The position numbers were made by a program, and so were the translations under genes. Shown here piece after piece: positions 1-8,169 of a stretch of DNA of 64,000 nucleotides. The notes under the pieces were generated by a model. It was given only the letters and a program-made list of their open reading frames with translations, searched no databases and was not told the origin of the DNA. Within the stretch, counting starts at the first letter, position 1. Every line of letters starts with the position of its first letter. The DNA lies in contig NZ_FNZM01000012.1 of the NCBI RefSeq assembly GCF_900109265.1, forward strand, positions 62,001 through 126,000, given 5' to 3'. This DNA is from Paraburkholderia tropica. GTDB lineage: Bacteria > Pseudomonadota > Gammaproteobacteria > Burkholderiales > Burkholderiaceae.

Positions 1-596
1 CCTTCCTTGTAGTCGGCGAACAGCGCGGTATCGGTCGGCCCCGGACAGACCACGTTCACCGTGATGCCGTGGCGTGCATGTTCGCGCGCGATCGTCTTCG
101 AAAACGCCACGAGTCCGCCCTTGCACGCCGCGTACACCGCTTCGCCCGAGGAACCGACGCGCGCCGCATCGGAAGCAATATTGACGATGCTGCCGCGCTT
201 GCGCTCGACCATGCCGGGCAGCACCGCATGGTGCCGATGCAGCGCGCCGACGAGATTGATGGCGATGAGCCGCTCCCATTCCACCGGCGTCGTCTTCGTG
301 AACGGTTTGAAAACGTCCCAGCCCGCGTTGTTGACGAGCACATCGACCGGTCCGAGTTTCGCCTCGATCTGCGCGATCGCGTCGTTCACGTCGGCGCGCA
401 CCGTGATGTCGCCGTGCAGCGCCAGCGCCGTGCCGCCTTGCGCGACGATCTGCGCGGTCACCTGCTGCGCGGCATCGAGCGATAGATCGAGCACCGCCAC
501 CCGCGCGCCCTCCGCCGCGAAACGCCGGCACGCCGCGCCGCCGATGCCGCCTCCGCCGCCCGTGACCACGACCGTTTTGCCTTCGAACCGTTTCAT
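1..596 (-). CDS. SDR family oxidoreductase, 3' end cut by window (BadH-like)
   Basis: NAD(P)-dependent short-chain dehydrogenase; the C-terminus lies beyond base 1. The protein starts MKRFEGKTVVVTGGGGGIGG, so the Rossmann glycine motif is at about residues 12-19. It continues with an NNAG motif and the catalytic pair YAACK (YxxxK). The start at 596 is the first ATG and is preceded by GGAGG-like bases on the minus strand. It is divergent from a MarR gene with a perfect palindrome in the gap, so it is probably that regulator's target. SDRs with this N-terminus beside a BadR-like MarR include 2-hydroxycyclohexanecarboxyl-CoA dehydrogenase. That substrate is inferred from context only; the SDR family call is secure. 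Confidence 0.85.
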   Translation of the reverse strand, partial: MKRFEGKTVVVTGGGGGIGGAACRRFAAEGARVAVLDLSLDAAQQVTAQIVAQGGTALALHGDITVRADVNDAIAQIEAKLGPVDVLVNNAGWDVFKPFTKTTPVEWERLIAINLVGALHRHHAVLPGMVERKRGSIVNIASDAARVGSSGEAVYAACKGGLVAFSKTIAREHARHGITVNVVCPGPTDTALFADYKE

Positions 597-670
597 CGCG
601 CCTCCTTGCGTGGCGAGGTTGTTACCATGGAGTCCGTCGACGTTGGCGCCTTCTTGTAGCTCGCACCAAT

Positions 671-690
671 TACGTCAATATGTTGACGTA
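671..690. promoter_or_regulatory. 8-bp perfect inverted repeat, probable MarR operator
   Basis: TACGTCAA and TTGACGTA form perfect arms around a TATG spacer. The site lies in the divergent gap between the SDR and the marR gene. MarR dimers typically bind palindromes of this size, so it is the likely operator of the adjacent regulator; binding is inferred. Confidence 0.6.
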
Positions 691-743
691 TACTAGGCAG
701 ACCATCCGACATCGGCAAGCGCGGCATCATCAGGAGAAACCCT

Positions 744-1268
744 TTGTCATCAACGAAAAATACCCCGGAAAATACCGTTCAATCGGAGGACGCGACGCGC
801 TTCGAACTGGCGAACCGGCTGTTCTTTCGTCTTTATCAATCCGCCAATATGTTGCATAAAACGGGCACGCGAGCGGTGGAAGAGGAAGGGCTGACCACGC
901 AGCAATGGGCGGTGCTGGGCGCACTCTCGCGCGAAGAAGCACGCGACGGCATGAGCGTGGGGGAACTCGCGCGTTATCTGCTGGTAAGCCGCCAGAATCT
1001 CTCAGGGCTGCTGAGCCGCATGGAGCGCGACGGGCATCTGAGCGCGACGCCCGACGCGCAGGACCGCCGCTCGCGCCGGGTGCGCATGAGCGAATCGGGC
1101 CGCAAGCTCTGGCTGAACGAGGCCACGCCCAAGATTCAGGCGTATTACGAGGAAGTGCTGGGGAATTTTTCCGTCGACGACATGACGCACACGCTGCACT
1201 ATCTGCTCAAGCTGCTCGACAACATGAAGCAGATCGACGCGCGGCGCGGCGCGGTCGAGGAAGATTGA
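744..1268 (+). CDS. MarR family transcriptional regulator (BadR-like)
   Basis: 174-residue winged-helix DNA-binding protein. The N-terminal helix carries a long lead (residues 1-25). The HTH runs through QQWAVLGALSREEA...GMSVGELARYLLVSRQNLSGLLSRMERDGHL, and the wing carries the family signature DAQDRRSRRVRMSESG (DRRS...L/M-T/S). The start is a TTG with a good ribosome site, CAGGAGA at 731-737; there is no ATG closer. It is divergent from the SDR gene with a palindrome in the gap, suggesting local and autoregulatory control. The closest family I recall is BadR/HcaR-type regulators that respond to CoA thioesters of aromatic or alicyclic acids; the ligand is not shown by the sequence. Confidence 0.85.
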   Translation: MSSTKNTPENTVQSEDATRFELANRLFFRLYQSANMLHKTGTRAVEEEGLTTQQWAVLGALSREEARDGMSVGELARYLLVSRQNLSGLLSRMERDGHLSATPDAQDRRSRRVRMSESGRKLWLNEATPKIQAYYEEVLGNFSVDDMTHTLHYLLKLLDNMKQIDARRGAVEED

Positions 1269-1282
1269 ATCAACCGGGTAAA

Positions 1283-2548
1283 TCAAACGCGCGCCGCAAG
1301 CTCCGCTTCCACGCGCCGACGCAGATCGCGCACGATCTTCGCGGCCGGCACGAGCCACCACGTCGGCGCCTCGACGGTGAAACCCCATGCGAGACGCGTC
1401 TCTTGCGCATCGGTTTGCTGCGCGCGGCAGTGAACGCGCAGCGTCTGATGCGCCTGTGAATCGGCGACTGCTTTCGTCGAATAAGTGAGGACCGCGCGCA
1501 GATCGAAACCGGAATCGCCCGGCGATAGCGTGCACGATTCGATCTGCCAGGTCGCGCCATAACGGCCCGTGCCGCGCAGCGCCGCGTTCACGCGCCGCCA
1601 CGTTTCGGGCGCGGGCAGCGCGACGGCGTGCGCGCGTCCAGCGCGATCCGCACGATAGAAGTGACGCTGCGCCCAAGCAAAACCGCCCGCGAAAACCACG
1701 CCCGCCGCAATCAACACGGCTTGCAACGTGTCGCCGAGCCAGCGCCAGCCGCCCGTCGCGTCGAACACGCTGAACACGATCCGGTGCGCCACGACGAACA
1801 GCACGATCATCGCCACGACGATGCCGCTCAGCGTGATCAGCCAGCCGCGCGACGGATCGTCGAGACGCCCAAAGCACGCGTCGCGCACCGCATGCTTCGC
1901 GGGCGGCCACGGACCGGCGGTCATCGCGGCGTCGCGCGTGGCGTGCGAGGCCGCCTCCGACGCCGCCTGCGCGGCAAACGCCGCCTCATCGCGCTCGCGC
2001 TGCGCCTGCGCCTCGGCGGCTTGCTCGCGCGTGCGTTGCTGCGTGCGTTCCTGCATGCGCTCCATATCGCGCCGCGCGGCCTCGCGCATCCGCGCTCTCG
2101 ACACTTCGTCACGCAACTGAATCAGCTCGCTCGCGAGCCGTTCGCGCTCGGCCTGCATGCGCGTGAGTTCAGCGACGCCGCGTGCCTGCTCGCTTTGCAT
2201 CGCGTCGATTTCGCCACGCAGACGTTCGCGCCGCAATTGCAGATCGCGCATCTGGCCGCGCGCATCCGCGAGCTGCGACTCGCCGAGCGCCGTACGGCTC
2301 GCGGGCGCCTCGTGATGCGCGAGCCAGTAGCCTTCGAGCACTTCGCGCGCTTCCTTGATCTTCTTGAACTGCTCGTCGGCCCAATGCAGCGAGGCCGCCG
2401 TGGGATGACGCCACTTGTCGGGATGGAAAATCTGCGCGAGCTGGCGATAGTTGTGCTTGATGTCGGCCGCGCTCGCGCCGGGCTCGAGTTCGAGCCGGTA
2501 ATAGAGGCGGTCGTAATCTTCGCGGGTCCTCGGATGGGGAGCGGGCAT
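1283..2548 (-). CDS. J-domain (DnaJ-like) protein with two membrane segments
   Basis: 421-residue protein. An N-terminal J domain (about residues 10-75) contains the HPD motif at about 42-44 (FHPDKW), which in this family stimulates the ATPase of a DnaK-type Hsp70. A charged coiled-coil-like stretch follows (about 95-190, rich in Q, R, E and A). Then come two hydrophobic segments (WLITLSGIVVAMIVLFVVAH and TLQAVLIAAGVVFAGGFAW) and a soluble C-terminal domain of about 110 residues. The G/F region and zinc fingers of classical DnaJ are absent, so it is a class III J protein, probably tethering Hsp70 to the inner membrane. It lies 160 bp downstream of the VWA gene on the same strand and may be co-transcribed. 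Client and role are unknown. Confidence 0.82.
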   Translation of the reverse strand: MPAPHPRTREDYDRLYYRLELEPGASAADIKHNYRQLAQIFHPDKWRHPTAASLHWADEQFKKIKEAREVLEGYWLAHHEAPASRTALGESQLADARGQMRDLQLRRERLRGEIDAMQSEQARGVAELTRMQAERERLASELIQLRDEVSRARMREAARRDMERMQERTQQRTREQAAEAQAQRERDEAAFAAQAASEAASHATRDAAMTAGPWPPAKHAVRDACFGRLDDPSRGWLITLSGIVVAMIVLFVVAHRIVFSVFDATGGWRWLGDTLQAVLIAAGVVFAGGFAWAQRHFYRADRAGRAHAVALPAPETWRRVNAALRGTGRYGATWQIESCTLSPGDSGFDLRAVLTYSTKAVADSQAHQTLRVHCRAQQTDAQETRLAWGFTVEAPTWWLVPAAKIVRDLRRRVEAELAARV

Positions 2549-2708
2549 GTCCGAAGCCTTGTTTCAAGGGGTTTGTTCAGTCGAATCACGAACCGCCCGA
2601 AAGCAGCCGCAGACGACCGGCGAGACGCACAAGGTTAAAACACGCTTTGCCGCATCGCAAGAAAAGCGCGGCGCGCACGCAACAGCGGTGGCACAGGGTT
2701 CGGGGTCG

Positions 2709-4502
2709 TCAGGCTTCTCGCGTGCGCCGCGCGAGCATGCGGCTCAGGGTGGCGAAGGCCACGGCGGGTAATTCGTGCAGTTTGCGCACCACCACCGAAT
2801 GCGGATAAAACGCTTCCACCGCGTCGTCCTGAATGCCGATGCCGACGAGTTCGATGCCCTGCCCGCGCACCTCGGCCACGCGCGCATGCAGATCGCGGCG
2901 CAGCACGGCGGGATCGCCGTCGCTCGTGGAAGGCGAGCCGTCCGAGAGCACGAACAGCAGACGCCGCCGCGCCTTGCGCGCCATGAGCCGCGTGGCGGCC
3001 CAACTGAGCGCCTCGCCATCGGGATTCTCGTGGCCGCATTCGATGCGCGCGAGCCCGCTCAGGTCGCGCGCATCGAAGCGCTTGAACACGCGCAGATCGA
3101 GCCGTTCCACGAAGCGGTTATAGCCGCGCAGATCGGCGTGCGCCGCGCGTTCGCGCTCGTAGTGCGCGCGCATCGCCGGCGAGTCGATCGAGCTGTAGCC
3201 CAGCACTTCGGCCTCGAAATCGAGTTGCGCGAGCGCGTCGGCGAGCGCCGCCGCGCATAGGCGCGCGAGTTCGATCTTGCGCCCCGCCATCGATCCGCTG
3301 AGATCGAGCAGCAGCGTCACGGCCGCGTCGCGCCCGCTCGCGCGCGTGCTCACGCGAAACGGCGTGCGATAGCCGCGCGAGACGGCGAGCCGCGCCAACG
3401 CCGCGCGGTCGATCTCGCCGCGCTCCTGCTCGCGCTTCCAGTGCGTGAGTTCGTCGGCTTTGAGCGTGCGTTCGAGATGCGTTTTCAGCGCACCGGTTTC
3501 CGCGCGGGCCAGCGCGCGCAGCTTGCGCCAGGCGGTGGCGTCGCCGCTGCCGGTGAGGTCGGTGATCACGTCGAACGCCGTGGTGAGCGGGATCGAGCGC
3601 GACGGTTTGCCGGGCGCCGATGCCGCGTCGATGGCGCGCGGCGAGGCGGCGGCATCCGCTTCGGACAGCGCCGCGCCGGGCGCGGACACGGCCTCGTTGC
3701 GCGCCTCGCCGGTCTGGCCGGGCGTCTGCGTATCGGCTTGCCGCGCGGGATCGGCGCCGTCGAGATCGAGCGCGAACGCGAGATCGTCGTGCTCGCCGAA
3801 GCCGTCGAGTTCGCGCGCGAGCGCCGTTTCGTCGACGGTCTGATCGGGACCGGCCGTCTGCATCATGTTGTTCGCGCCGGCCGAGGCGAGCGAGCGCACG
3901 CCCGCCACGATGGCGCGTGCGGCCTGCACGCTTTGCGCGGTCGAAGCGCTCGCGCGCGCCGTCTCGAACGCGCCGCCCGCGCCTTCGAGCACGCGCAGCG
4001 CGGCGGCGAGCGTATCGGCGTCGGGACCGCTTAGCGTCGGCGGTTCGTTCCAGAGCGTACGCTCGATCGCCCACACGAGCCGTTCTCGCCACGCGAGCGT
4101 CTGCCAGCGCTGCGCCGCTTCCTTCGCGGACTGCGCGCGCCAGCGCTCGACGTAACGGCGCGCGCCCGGATAATCGGCGAGCAGGCGCGCGAGCACGCGG
4201 CGGTCCTCGACCGCTTGCGCGATGCGGCCCGTCACGCCCGCTTCGGCGAGGTCGAGCCGCCTGATCGCGCTATGACGCCAGCGCGCCGCCAGCAGATCGA
4301 GATAGCCGAGCAGCAGGTCTTCGTCGTGCGTGGCTCCCGCAGCGGGATCATTCGTCGACTGATGCGTCGGCAGCACGAAACGCTCGCGCTCCACGCGCGG
4401 GCCGCCCGCCCCCATCGACACCGTCACGCGCGGCTCGCCCGTCAGCACGCGCGCGAGCTTGCCGAGGCGCGCTTCGAGTTCGTCGATCTGGGCGGTCTGC
4501 AT
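2709..4502 (-). CDS. VWA domain protein, CobT/NorD-like partner of a MoxR ATPase
   Basis: 597-residue protein with a C-terminal von Willebrand A domain (about residues 385-590). The MIDAS motif DLSGSM is near residue 400 and a second metal-site segment, LSDGSPSTSDGD, is further on. The N-terminal half is helical and the middle is low-complexity and acidic (about 230-300), the layout of cobaltochelatase CobT and of NorD/CbbO proteins. It follows the MoxR-type AAA+ gene by 12 bp. Such pairs act as an AAA+ remodelling machine whose VWA subunit binds a metal ion and the client. No cobalamin, nitric-oxide reductase or Rubisco genes are nearby, so a specific cobaltochelatase or Nor role is not supported. 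Confidence 0.8.
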   Translation of the reverse strand: MQTAQIDELEARLGKLARVLTGEPRVTVSMGAGGPRVERERFVLPTHQSTNDPAAGATHDEDLLLGYLDLLAARWRHSAIRRLDLAEAGVTGRIAQAVEDRRVLARLLADYPGARRYVERWRAQSAKEAAQRWQTLAWRERLVWAIERTLWNEPPTLSGPDADTLAAALRVLEGAGGAFETARASASTAQSVQAARAIVAGVRSLASAGANNMMQTAGPDQTVDETALARELDGFGEHDDLAFALDLDGADPARQADTQTPGQTGEARNEAVSAPGAALSEADAAASPRAIDAASAPGKPSRSIPLTTAFDVITDLTGSGDATAWRKLRALARAETGALKTHLERTLKADELTHWKREQERGEIDRAALARLAVSRGYRTPFRVSTRASGRDAAVTLLLDLSGSMAGRKIELARLCAAALADALAQLDFEAEVLGYSSIDSPAMRAHYERERAAHADLRGYNRFVERLDLRVFKRFDARDLSGLARIECGHENPDGEALSWAATRLMARKARRRLLFVLSDGSPSTSDGDPAVLRRDLHARVAEVRGQGIELVGIGIQDDAVEAFYPHSVVVRKLHELPAVAFATLSRMLARRTREA

Positions 4503-4514
4503 GGCGCGCCGCGT

Positions 4515-5783
4515 TCAGGCTGCGGGTTGCCCGTCGGGCGCGGCATCGAAGATCGCGTGATGGCGGATGATGCTGCGGATCAACGCGGCGTCTTCGGCGC
4601 TCACCTTCGAGTAGATCGCGGGCGCGGCGGCGCGCTCGGCGTCGCCGGTTCGCAGCATCAGTTCGGCCCAGTCGAGCAGACGCCGCGTGGAAAACGCGCT
4701 CGCCAGATCCTCGCGCGCGAAGGCGGCGCGGCAGTCGGCGGCAATGGCCGCGAGCGTGTGCGCCAGCGCGGGCGTGAGCGCGGGCAAGGTCCGCAGTAAT
4801 ACTTTGGCTTCCTCATCGTTCGAAAGATAATCGAACAGATACACGCGCCAGCGGTCGAGAAAGGCTTCGTTGAGCAGATTCGCGCCTTGATAGAGATGCC
4901 GGTACGCACTCATCGCGCCTGCCGCGTTCGCCGTGCCGAACAGCCGGAACGACGGATGCGGCGTGACGATCTCGTTGCCGCGCTCCTTGAGCAGCAGCTT
5001 CCCGCCCGGTTCGAGCACGGCCGTGAGCACCGCGAGAATCGACGGCTCGGCGAAATCGAGTTCGTCGATGATCAGCCAGTAGCCCGCGCGCATCGCCACG
5101 GGCAGCACGCCGTCGACCCACAGGGTTTCGCCGCCTTTCACGGTCCAGAAACCGACGAAGTCGCCGACGGTAGTCTGGCCGTTCATGTTCACGCGCAGCA
5201 CGCCGTGGCCCGTGCGCGCCGCCACCTGCTCGACGAAACTGGTCTTGCCCGAACCGGTATGACCGATCAGCATCACGCGGCGGTTTTCGACGATATCGAG
5301 CGCGATGTCGTCCGCGCGCGGCGTGAAGAGATACGCGTCGTTGATGCGCGGCACGAGCGCGGCATTCGCATCGCTCGAATCGGTCGAAACCGGCATATCC
5401 ACGTTGCCGATGCGCACGGTACGTTGCGCCGAACTCAGTGAGCGCGCGGCTTCGCGCGCCTCGCGGGCCGCCTGTGCGGCGCGTTGCAGATCCGCCGCGA
5501 ACGCGCTGCCCACTTGTGCGGCGCGCGCCTCGTCTTCGTGATCGGCGGCGGAAACGAAACCTTCGCGCCGCCACTTCAGCAGTTTCGCTTCGAGATTGTC
5601 GAGGTCGACGACGGTGTCGATATCCACCTGACCCGCACCGTCCTCGCCATGACCATGCTCGATGCGAAACATGTTCGCGCGCTCGGACAGCGAGACGCGC
5701 CACCATTCGCGCGCGGCCTTCGCGCCGCGCGTGTAGACGCCTTCGGGGCTGTTGTCGGGCACGGCGAGTGGCGTGGCGTTCAT
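4515..5783 (-). CDS. MoxR-type AAA+ ATPase (CobS/NorQ-like)
   Basis: 422-residue AAA+ ATPase. Walker A is GHTGSGKTS at about residue 173, Walker B is LIIDELDFA at about 233, and a sensor-1-like FGTANAAG follows. A lid region covers the last 120 residues. It is the first gene of a two-gene unit with the VWA protein, and these families form ring complexes that insert metals or activate metalloenzymes. I place the start at the ATG at 5783 (MNATPLAV). An upstream GTG at 5849 gives a longer frame, but that stretch runs through the intrinsic terminator at 5806-5841 and is unlikely to be coding. The client protein is unknown. Confidence 0.82.
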   Translation of the reverse strand: MNATPLAVPDNSPEGVYTRGAKAAREWWRVSLSERANMFRIEHGHGEDGAGQVDIDTVVDLDNLEAKLLKWRREGFVSAADHEDEARAAQVGSAFAADLQRAAQAAREAREAARSLSSAQRTVRIGNVDMPVSTDSSDANAALVPRINDAYLFTPRADDIALDIVENRRVMLIGHTGSGKTSFVEQVAARTGHGVLRVNMNGQTTVGDFVGFWTVKGGETLWVDGVLPVAMRAGYWLIIDELDFAEPSILAVLTAVLEPGGKLLLKERGNEIVTPHPSFRLFGTANAAGAMSAYRHLYQGANLLNEAFLDRWRVYLFDYLSNDEEAKVLLRTLPALTPALAHTLAAIAADCRAAFAREDLASAFSTRRLLDWAELMLRTGDAERAAAPAIYSKVSAEDAALIRSIIRHHAIFDAAPDGQPAA

Positions 5784-5805
5784 CGGCGTGAAAGGCGCGG
5801 CGCGC

Positions 5806-5841
5806 AAAAAAGGTCCAGCGGAATATCTTACCCGCTGGACC
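5806..5841 (-). terminator. Intrinsic terminator of the Rieske oxygenase gene
   Basis: A perfect 10-bp stem (5812-5821 pairing with 5832-5841) has a 10-nt loop and is followed on the minus strand by six T (5811-5806). It lies 42 bp past the stop of the Rieske gene and before the MoxR ATG, so it separates the two transcription units. Confidence 0.88.
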
Positions 5842-5882
5842 TCGTTCACGGCACGAAACGCGTTACGCGGAGCGCCGCCCGT

Positions 5883-6980
5883 TCAGGCGAGATCTTCCAC
5901 CGCGCGAATCGGAATGACCGTGCGTGCGCCACAATTGCGCAGCACGTCGCGCAACTCGTTGATGACCGGAAACACCTCGTGATTCCAGTCGGCGCCCTGA
6001 TTGTCGTGCGCGGCCTGCTCCAGTTCGACGATCGCGCGGTCTTCCTTGAAGATGCGCTCCGTGAACCACACCAGCAGCGGCCACGCGGCGTCGAGCAGCA
6101 ACGACACCTTCGGCTTGCGGATCGACAGCATGCCGAAGGTGCGATTGGTGCGCTGCTGCGCGTCGAGCGGCACGTAGACGATCCACAGGTCCATCACCAG
6201 CGAGTCTTCGCTCGAACGGATCTGCAAGGTCTGATACGGATAACCGGTGCGGATCGTCATGACGCTGCTGTCGCTCTGGTCTTCGCTGCGCTTGCTCGAC
6301 CCGAACACCAGCGCCTCGCCCGCGGGCTGCTTGCCCGCCTCGCGCATGAAGGTGTAATCGACTTCGATCCAGTTCTCGCCGCGGCGGCGGCCGAGCGAAC
6401 GCGCGCGCATCTGGCCCATCTGGCGGCGGTGCAGAAACTGATGGTTCATGTCCATCAGGTTCTCGTGCATGAACGAGTAATGGCACTTGACGGGACGCCC
6501 GAAACGGCGCGTCTTGTACGCCTTGTCGGTGACCGAGGGCATCTCGGGAAACGGCGTCTGCTCGGCCAGCGTGGCGTCGCCGGGAAACACGAAGATCATG
6601 CCGTGCGCCTCGCGGCACGGATACGCGCGCACGCCGTTGGGCAGGCGCTCGCGGCCGAGGTACGGAATGTCGACGCACTGGCCGCTGCAGTCGTAGGTCC
6701 AGCCGTGATAGCCGCAGCGAATGCCCTCGCCTTCGACCACGCCCGCGTGCAAGGGCACCTGTCGATGGGCGCAGCGGTCTTCGAGCGCGAACACGCGCCC
6801 CGATTCGGTGCGCGCGAGAACGATGGGCTCGCCGGCGAAATGCACGCCGTGCGCCTTGCCGCGCTTGACCTCTTTGGACCACGCGAGGGGGTACCAGAAG
6901 TCGGGATGAATGGGGACCCGGCGCAGATCGCGCACGGATGCCTCGCTCGCCAGGTTGTCTTGGGACTGCACTGCGGACAT
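5883..6980 (-). CDS. Rieske non-heme iron oxygenase, alpha-subunit type
   Basis: 365-residue oxygenase. The Rieske [2Fe-2S] ligands are C70-x-H72 (CAHRQ) and C89-x2-H92 (CGYHGW). The mononuclear iron site is the NLMDMNHQFLH motif (D-x2-H-x3-H) in the catalytic domain, about residues 155-165. The size fits the VanA/PaO-like single-component family rather than alpha-beta dioxygenases. The start at 6980 is preceded by AAGGAG. No reductase or ferredoxin gene is adjacent, so electrons must come from elsewhere. The substrate cannot be told from sequence. It forms its own unit, ended by the hairpin at 5806-5841. Confidence 0.85.
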   Translation of the reverse strand: MSAVQSQDNLASEASVRDLRRVPIHPDFWYPLAWSKEVKRGKAHGVHFAGEPIVLARTESGRVFALEDRCAHRQVPLHAGVVEGEGIRCGYHGWTYDCSGQCVDIPYLGRERLPNGVRAYPCREAHGMIFVFPGDATLAEQTPFPEMPSVTDKAYKTRRFGRPVKCHYSFMHENLMDMNHQFLHRRQMGQMRARSLGRRRGENWIEVDYTFMREAGKQPAGEALVFGSSKRSEDQSDSSVMTIRTGYPYQTLQIRSSEDSLVMDLWIVYVPLDAQQRTNRTFGMLSIRKPKVSLLLDAAWPLLVWFTERIFKEDRAIVELEQAAHDNQGADWNHEVFPVINELRDVLRNCGARTVIPIRAVEDLA

Positions 6981-7495
6981 GCGGGATGTCTCCTTGGGGT
7001 TCGCGTCTTCCGCCCGATCGACCGATGGCTACCGATGGCCAGGGGCCGTTGGCGACGGACTGATCAGTACGGATGGGCCGAAAACGCACGAATCGCCTTC
7101 ACTGACCCGGCTTCATCGACGTCGCTTCACTGCAGCTGAATTCTGCAACGACTTCAATGGGCCGGCTTCACTGCACCTGCACATCGGAACCTGGACTGCC
7201 CTGCCCGGGCCGCCCGCACGGCGATGCTGCGGTGCGGCGGCGCAAGACAGGCAACTGGCTCCATAGTACCGGACATGTTTGGAATCGGTGTACGGGGTTT
7301 GAACGGATGCGGCTACGGCGGCCGCGCCCGAAGCCGTTGAGGTAGCAATTTTCTTGCCCGGTGGGACACAAGGAGGACAACCCGGTCCGCGAGCGCGGTC
7401 GGGATCGCCAAAATAATCAGCTCGACTGATTAAATGACGCGACGATGCACGCTCACCGCCAGCGCTGTTTTATCGACGCCAGAACGCCGAAACGC
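6981..7495. other. Intergenic region between Rieske oxygenase and bdcR
   Basis: About 515 bp without a supportable gene. It must hold the promoter of the Rieske gene. Imperfect direct repeats of the type CTTCACTGCA(G/C)CTG occur near 7125-7185, and an inverted repeat is present at 7414-7432. No RNA gene or known element was recognised. Confidence 0.6.
7414..7432. repeat. 7-bp inverted repeat downstream of bdcR
   Basis: TAATCAG and CTGATTA are perfect arms around CTCGA. It lies 60 bp beyond the bdcR stop. It has no T-tract, so it is not a typical terminator and may be a protein-binding site; function unknown. Confidence 0.4.
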
Positions 7496-8095
7496 TCAGC
7501 CGAGCAGCGCGTGCAGGCCGCCCGCCGCCGCGCGCGCCACGGCGGCGAGACGCGCCTCGCTCATGCCTTCGCGCGCGCTGCCCGAAAGACCCGACATCAC
7601 GCTGGCGACGTAATCGGTCACGGCGTCGGCGGCCTCGGGGCGCGTCGCGGCCACGTAGGCGCGAATCTCGTCGCGGCGTTCCTGCGCGACCCGGCGCGCG
7701 AGTACCGCGCTTTCGGTGTCGCCCGCGCCGCGCGCCGCTTCGAGCACCAGACAGCCGCGTCGGCGCGGGTCCTTCGCGTAGGTGCGCGCCGCGCGCTCGA
7801 GCAGATCCGCGAGTGCATCGGCGGGCGGGCGGCCCGGCGCGAGCAGATCGGCGGCGGGCAACGCCGTTTGCGCGTAACGTTCCATCACGCGCTCGAAGAA
7901 GGCCGCCTTGCTGCCGAACGCCGCGTAAAAGCTCGGCGCCTTGATGCCCAGCTCCTCCGTGAGCGCGGCCAGCCCCACAGCGTCGTAGCCGTGTTCGTGA
8001 AACATCCGCTCGCCGATTTCCAGCGCAGCCTCCGGGTCGAAAACCCGCGGCCGGCCACGACCTGGCTTGCGTCCTGAATTTAAATTAGTGACCAC
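7496..8095 (-). CDS. bdcR: TetR family repressor BdcR
   Basis: 199-residue TetR-type repressor. The N-terminal HTH includes GRPRVFDPEAAL...GYDAVGLAALTEELGIKAPSFYAAFGSKAAFFERV, followed by an all-helical ligand domain with RRRGCLVLEAARG and a conserved VMSGLSGSAREG segment. From memory these segments match E. coli BdcR (YjgJ) closely, including the MVT start. The start is a GTG at 8095 that lies inside one of the two operator palindromes, so repressor binding would block its own initiation region. It is divergent from bdcA, the gene it is expected to repress. Confidence 0.88.
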   Translation of the reverse strand: MVTNLNSGRKPGRGRPRVFDPEAALEIGERMFHEHGYDAVGLAALTEELGIKAPSFYAAFGSKAAFFERVMERYAQTALPAADLLAPGRPPADALADLLERAARTYAKDPRRRGCLVLEAARGAGDTESAVLARRVAQERRDEIRAYVAATRPEAADAVTDYVASVMSGLSGSAREGMSEARLAAVARAAAGGLHALLG

Positions 8096-8097
8096 TA
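8086..8097. promoter_or_regulatory. BdcR operator copy 1, overlapping the bdcR start codon
   Basis: TAGTGACCACTA is a palindrome with 5-bp arms TAGTG/CACTA. It includes the bdcR GTG start on the minus strand. The same site occurs in reverse at 8133-8144. Confidence 0.7.
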
Positions 8098-8132
8098 TAA
8101 AAATTCCTTGCCTTACCCGAACCTGAAATATA

Positions 8133-8144
8133 TAGTGGTCACTA
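8133..8144. promoter_or_regulatory. BdcR operator copy 2, upstream of bdcA
   Basis: TAGTGGTCACTA is the reverse complement of the copy at 8086-8097. It lies 26 bp before the bdcA ATG, where bound repressor would block the promoter. Confidence 0.7.
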
Positions 8145-8169
8145 CTTTAATTCAAGGAGGTCATCCATC

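Noticed and set aside
4515..5783. Naming the MoxR/VWA pair as cobaltochelatase CobS/CobT
   Set aside because: No cobN or other cobalamin genes are adjacent and the same architecture serves several different systems.
7414..7432. Inverted repeat considered as the bdcR terminator
   Set aside because: Short AT-rich stem without a T-run on the minus strand; more like a binding site than a terminator.
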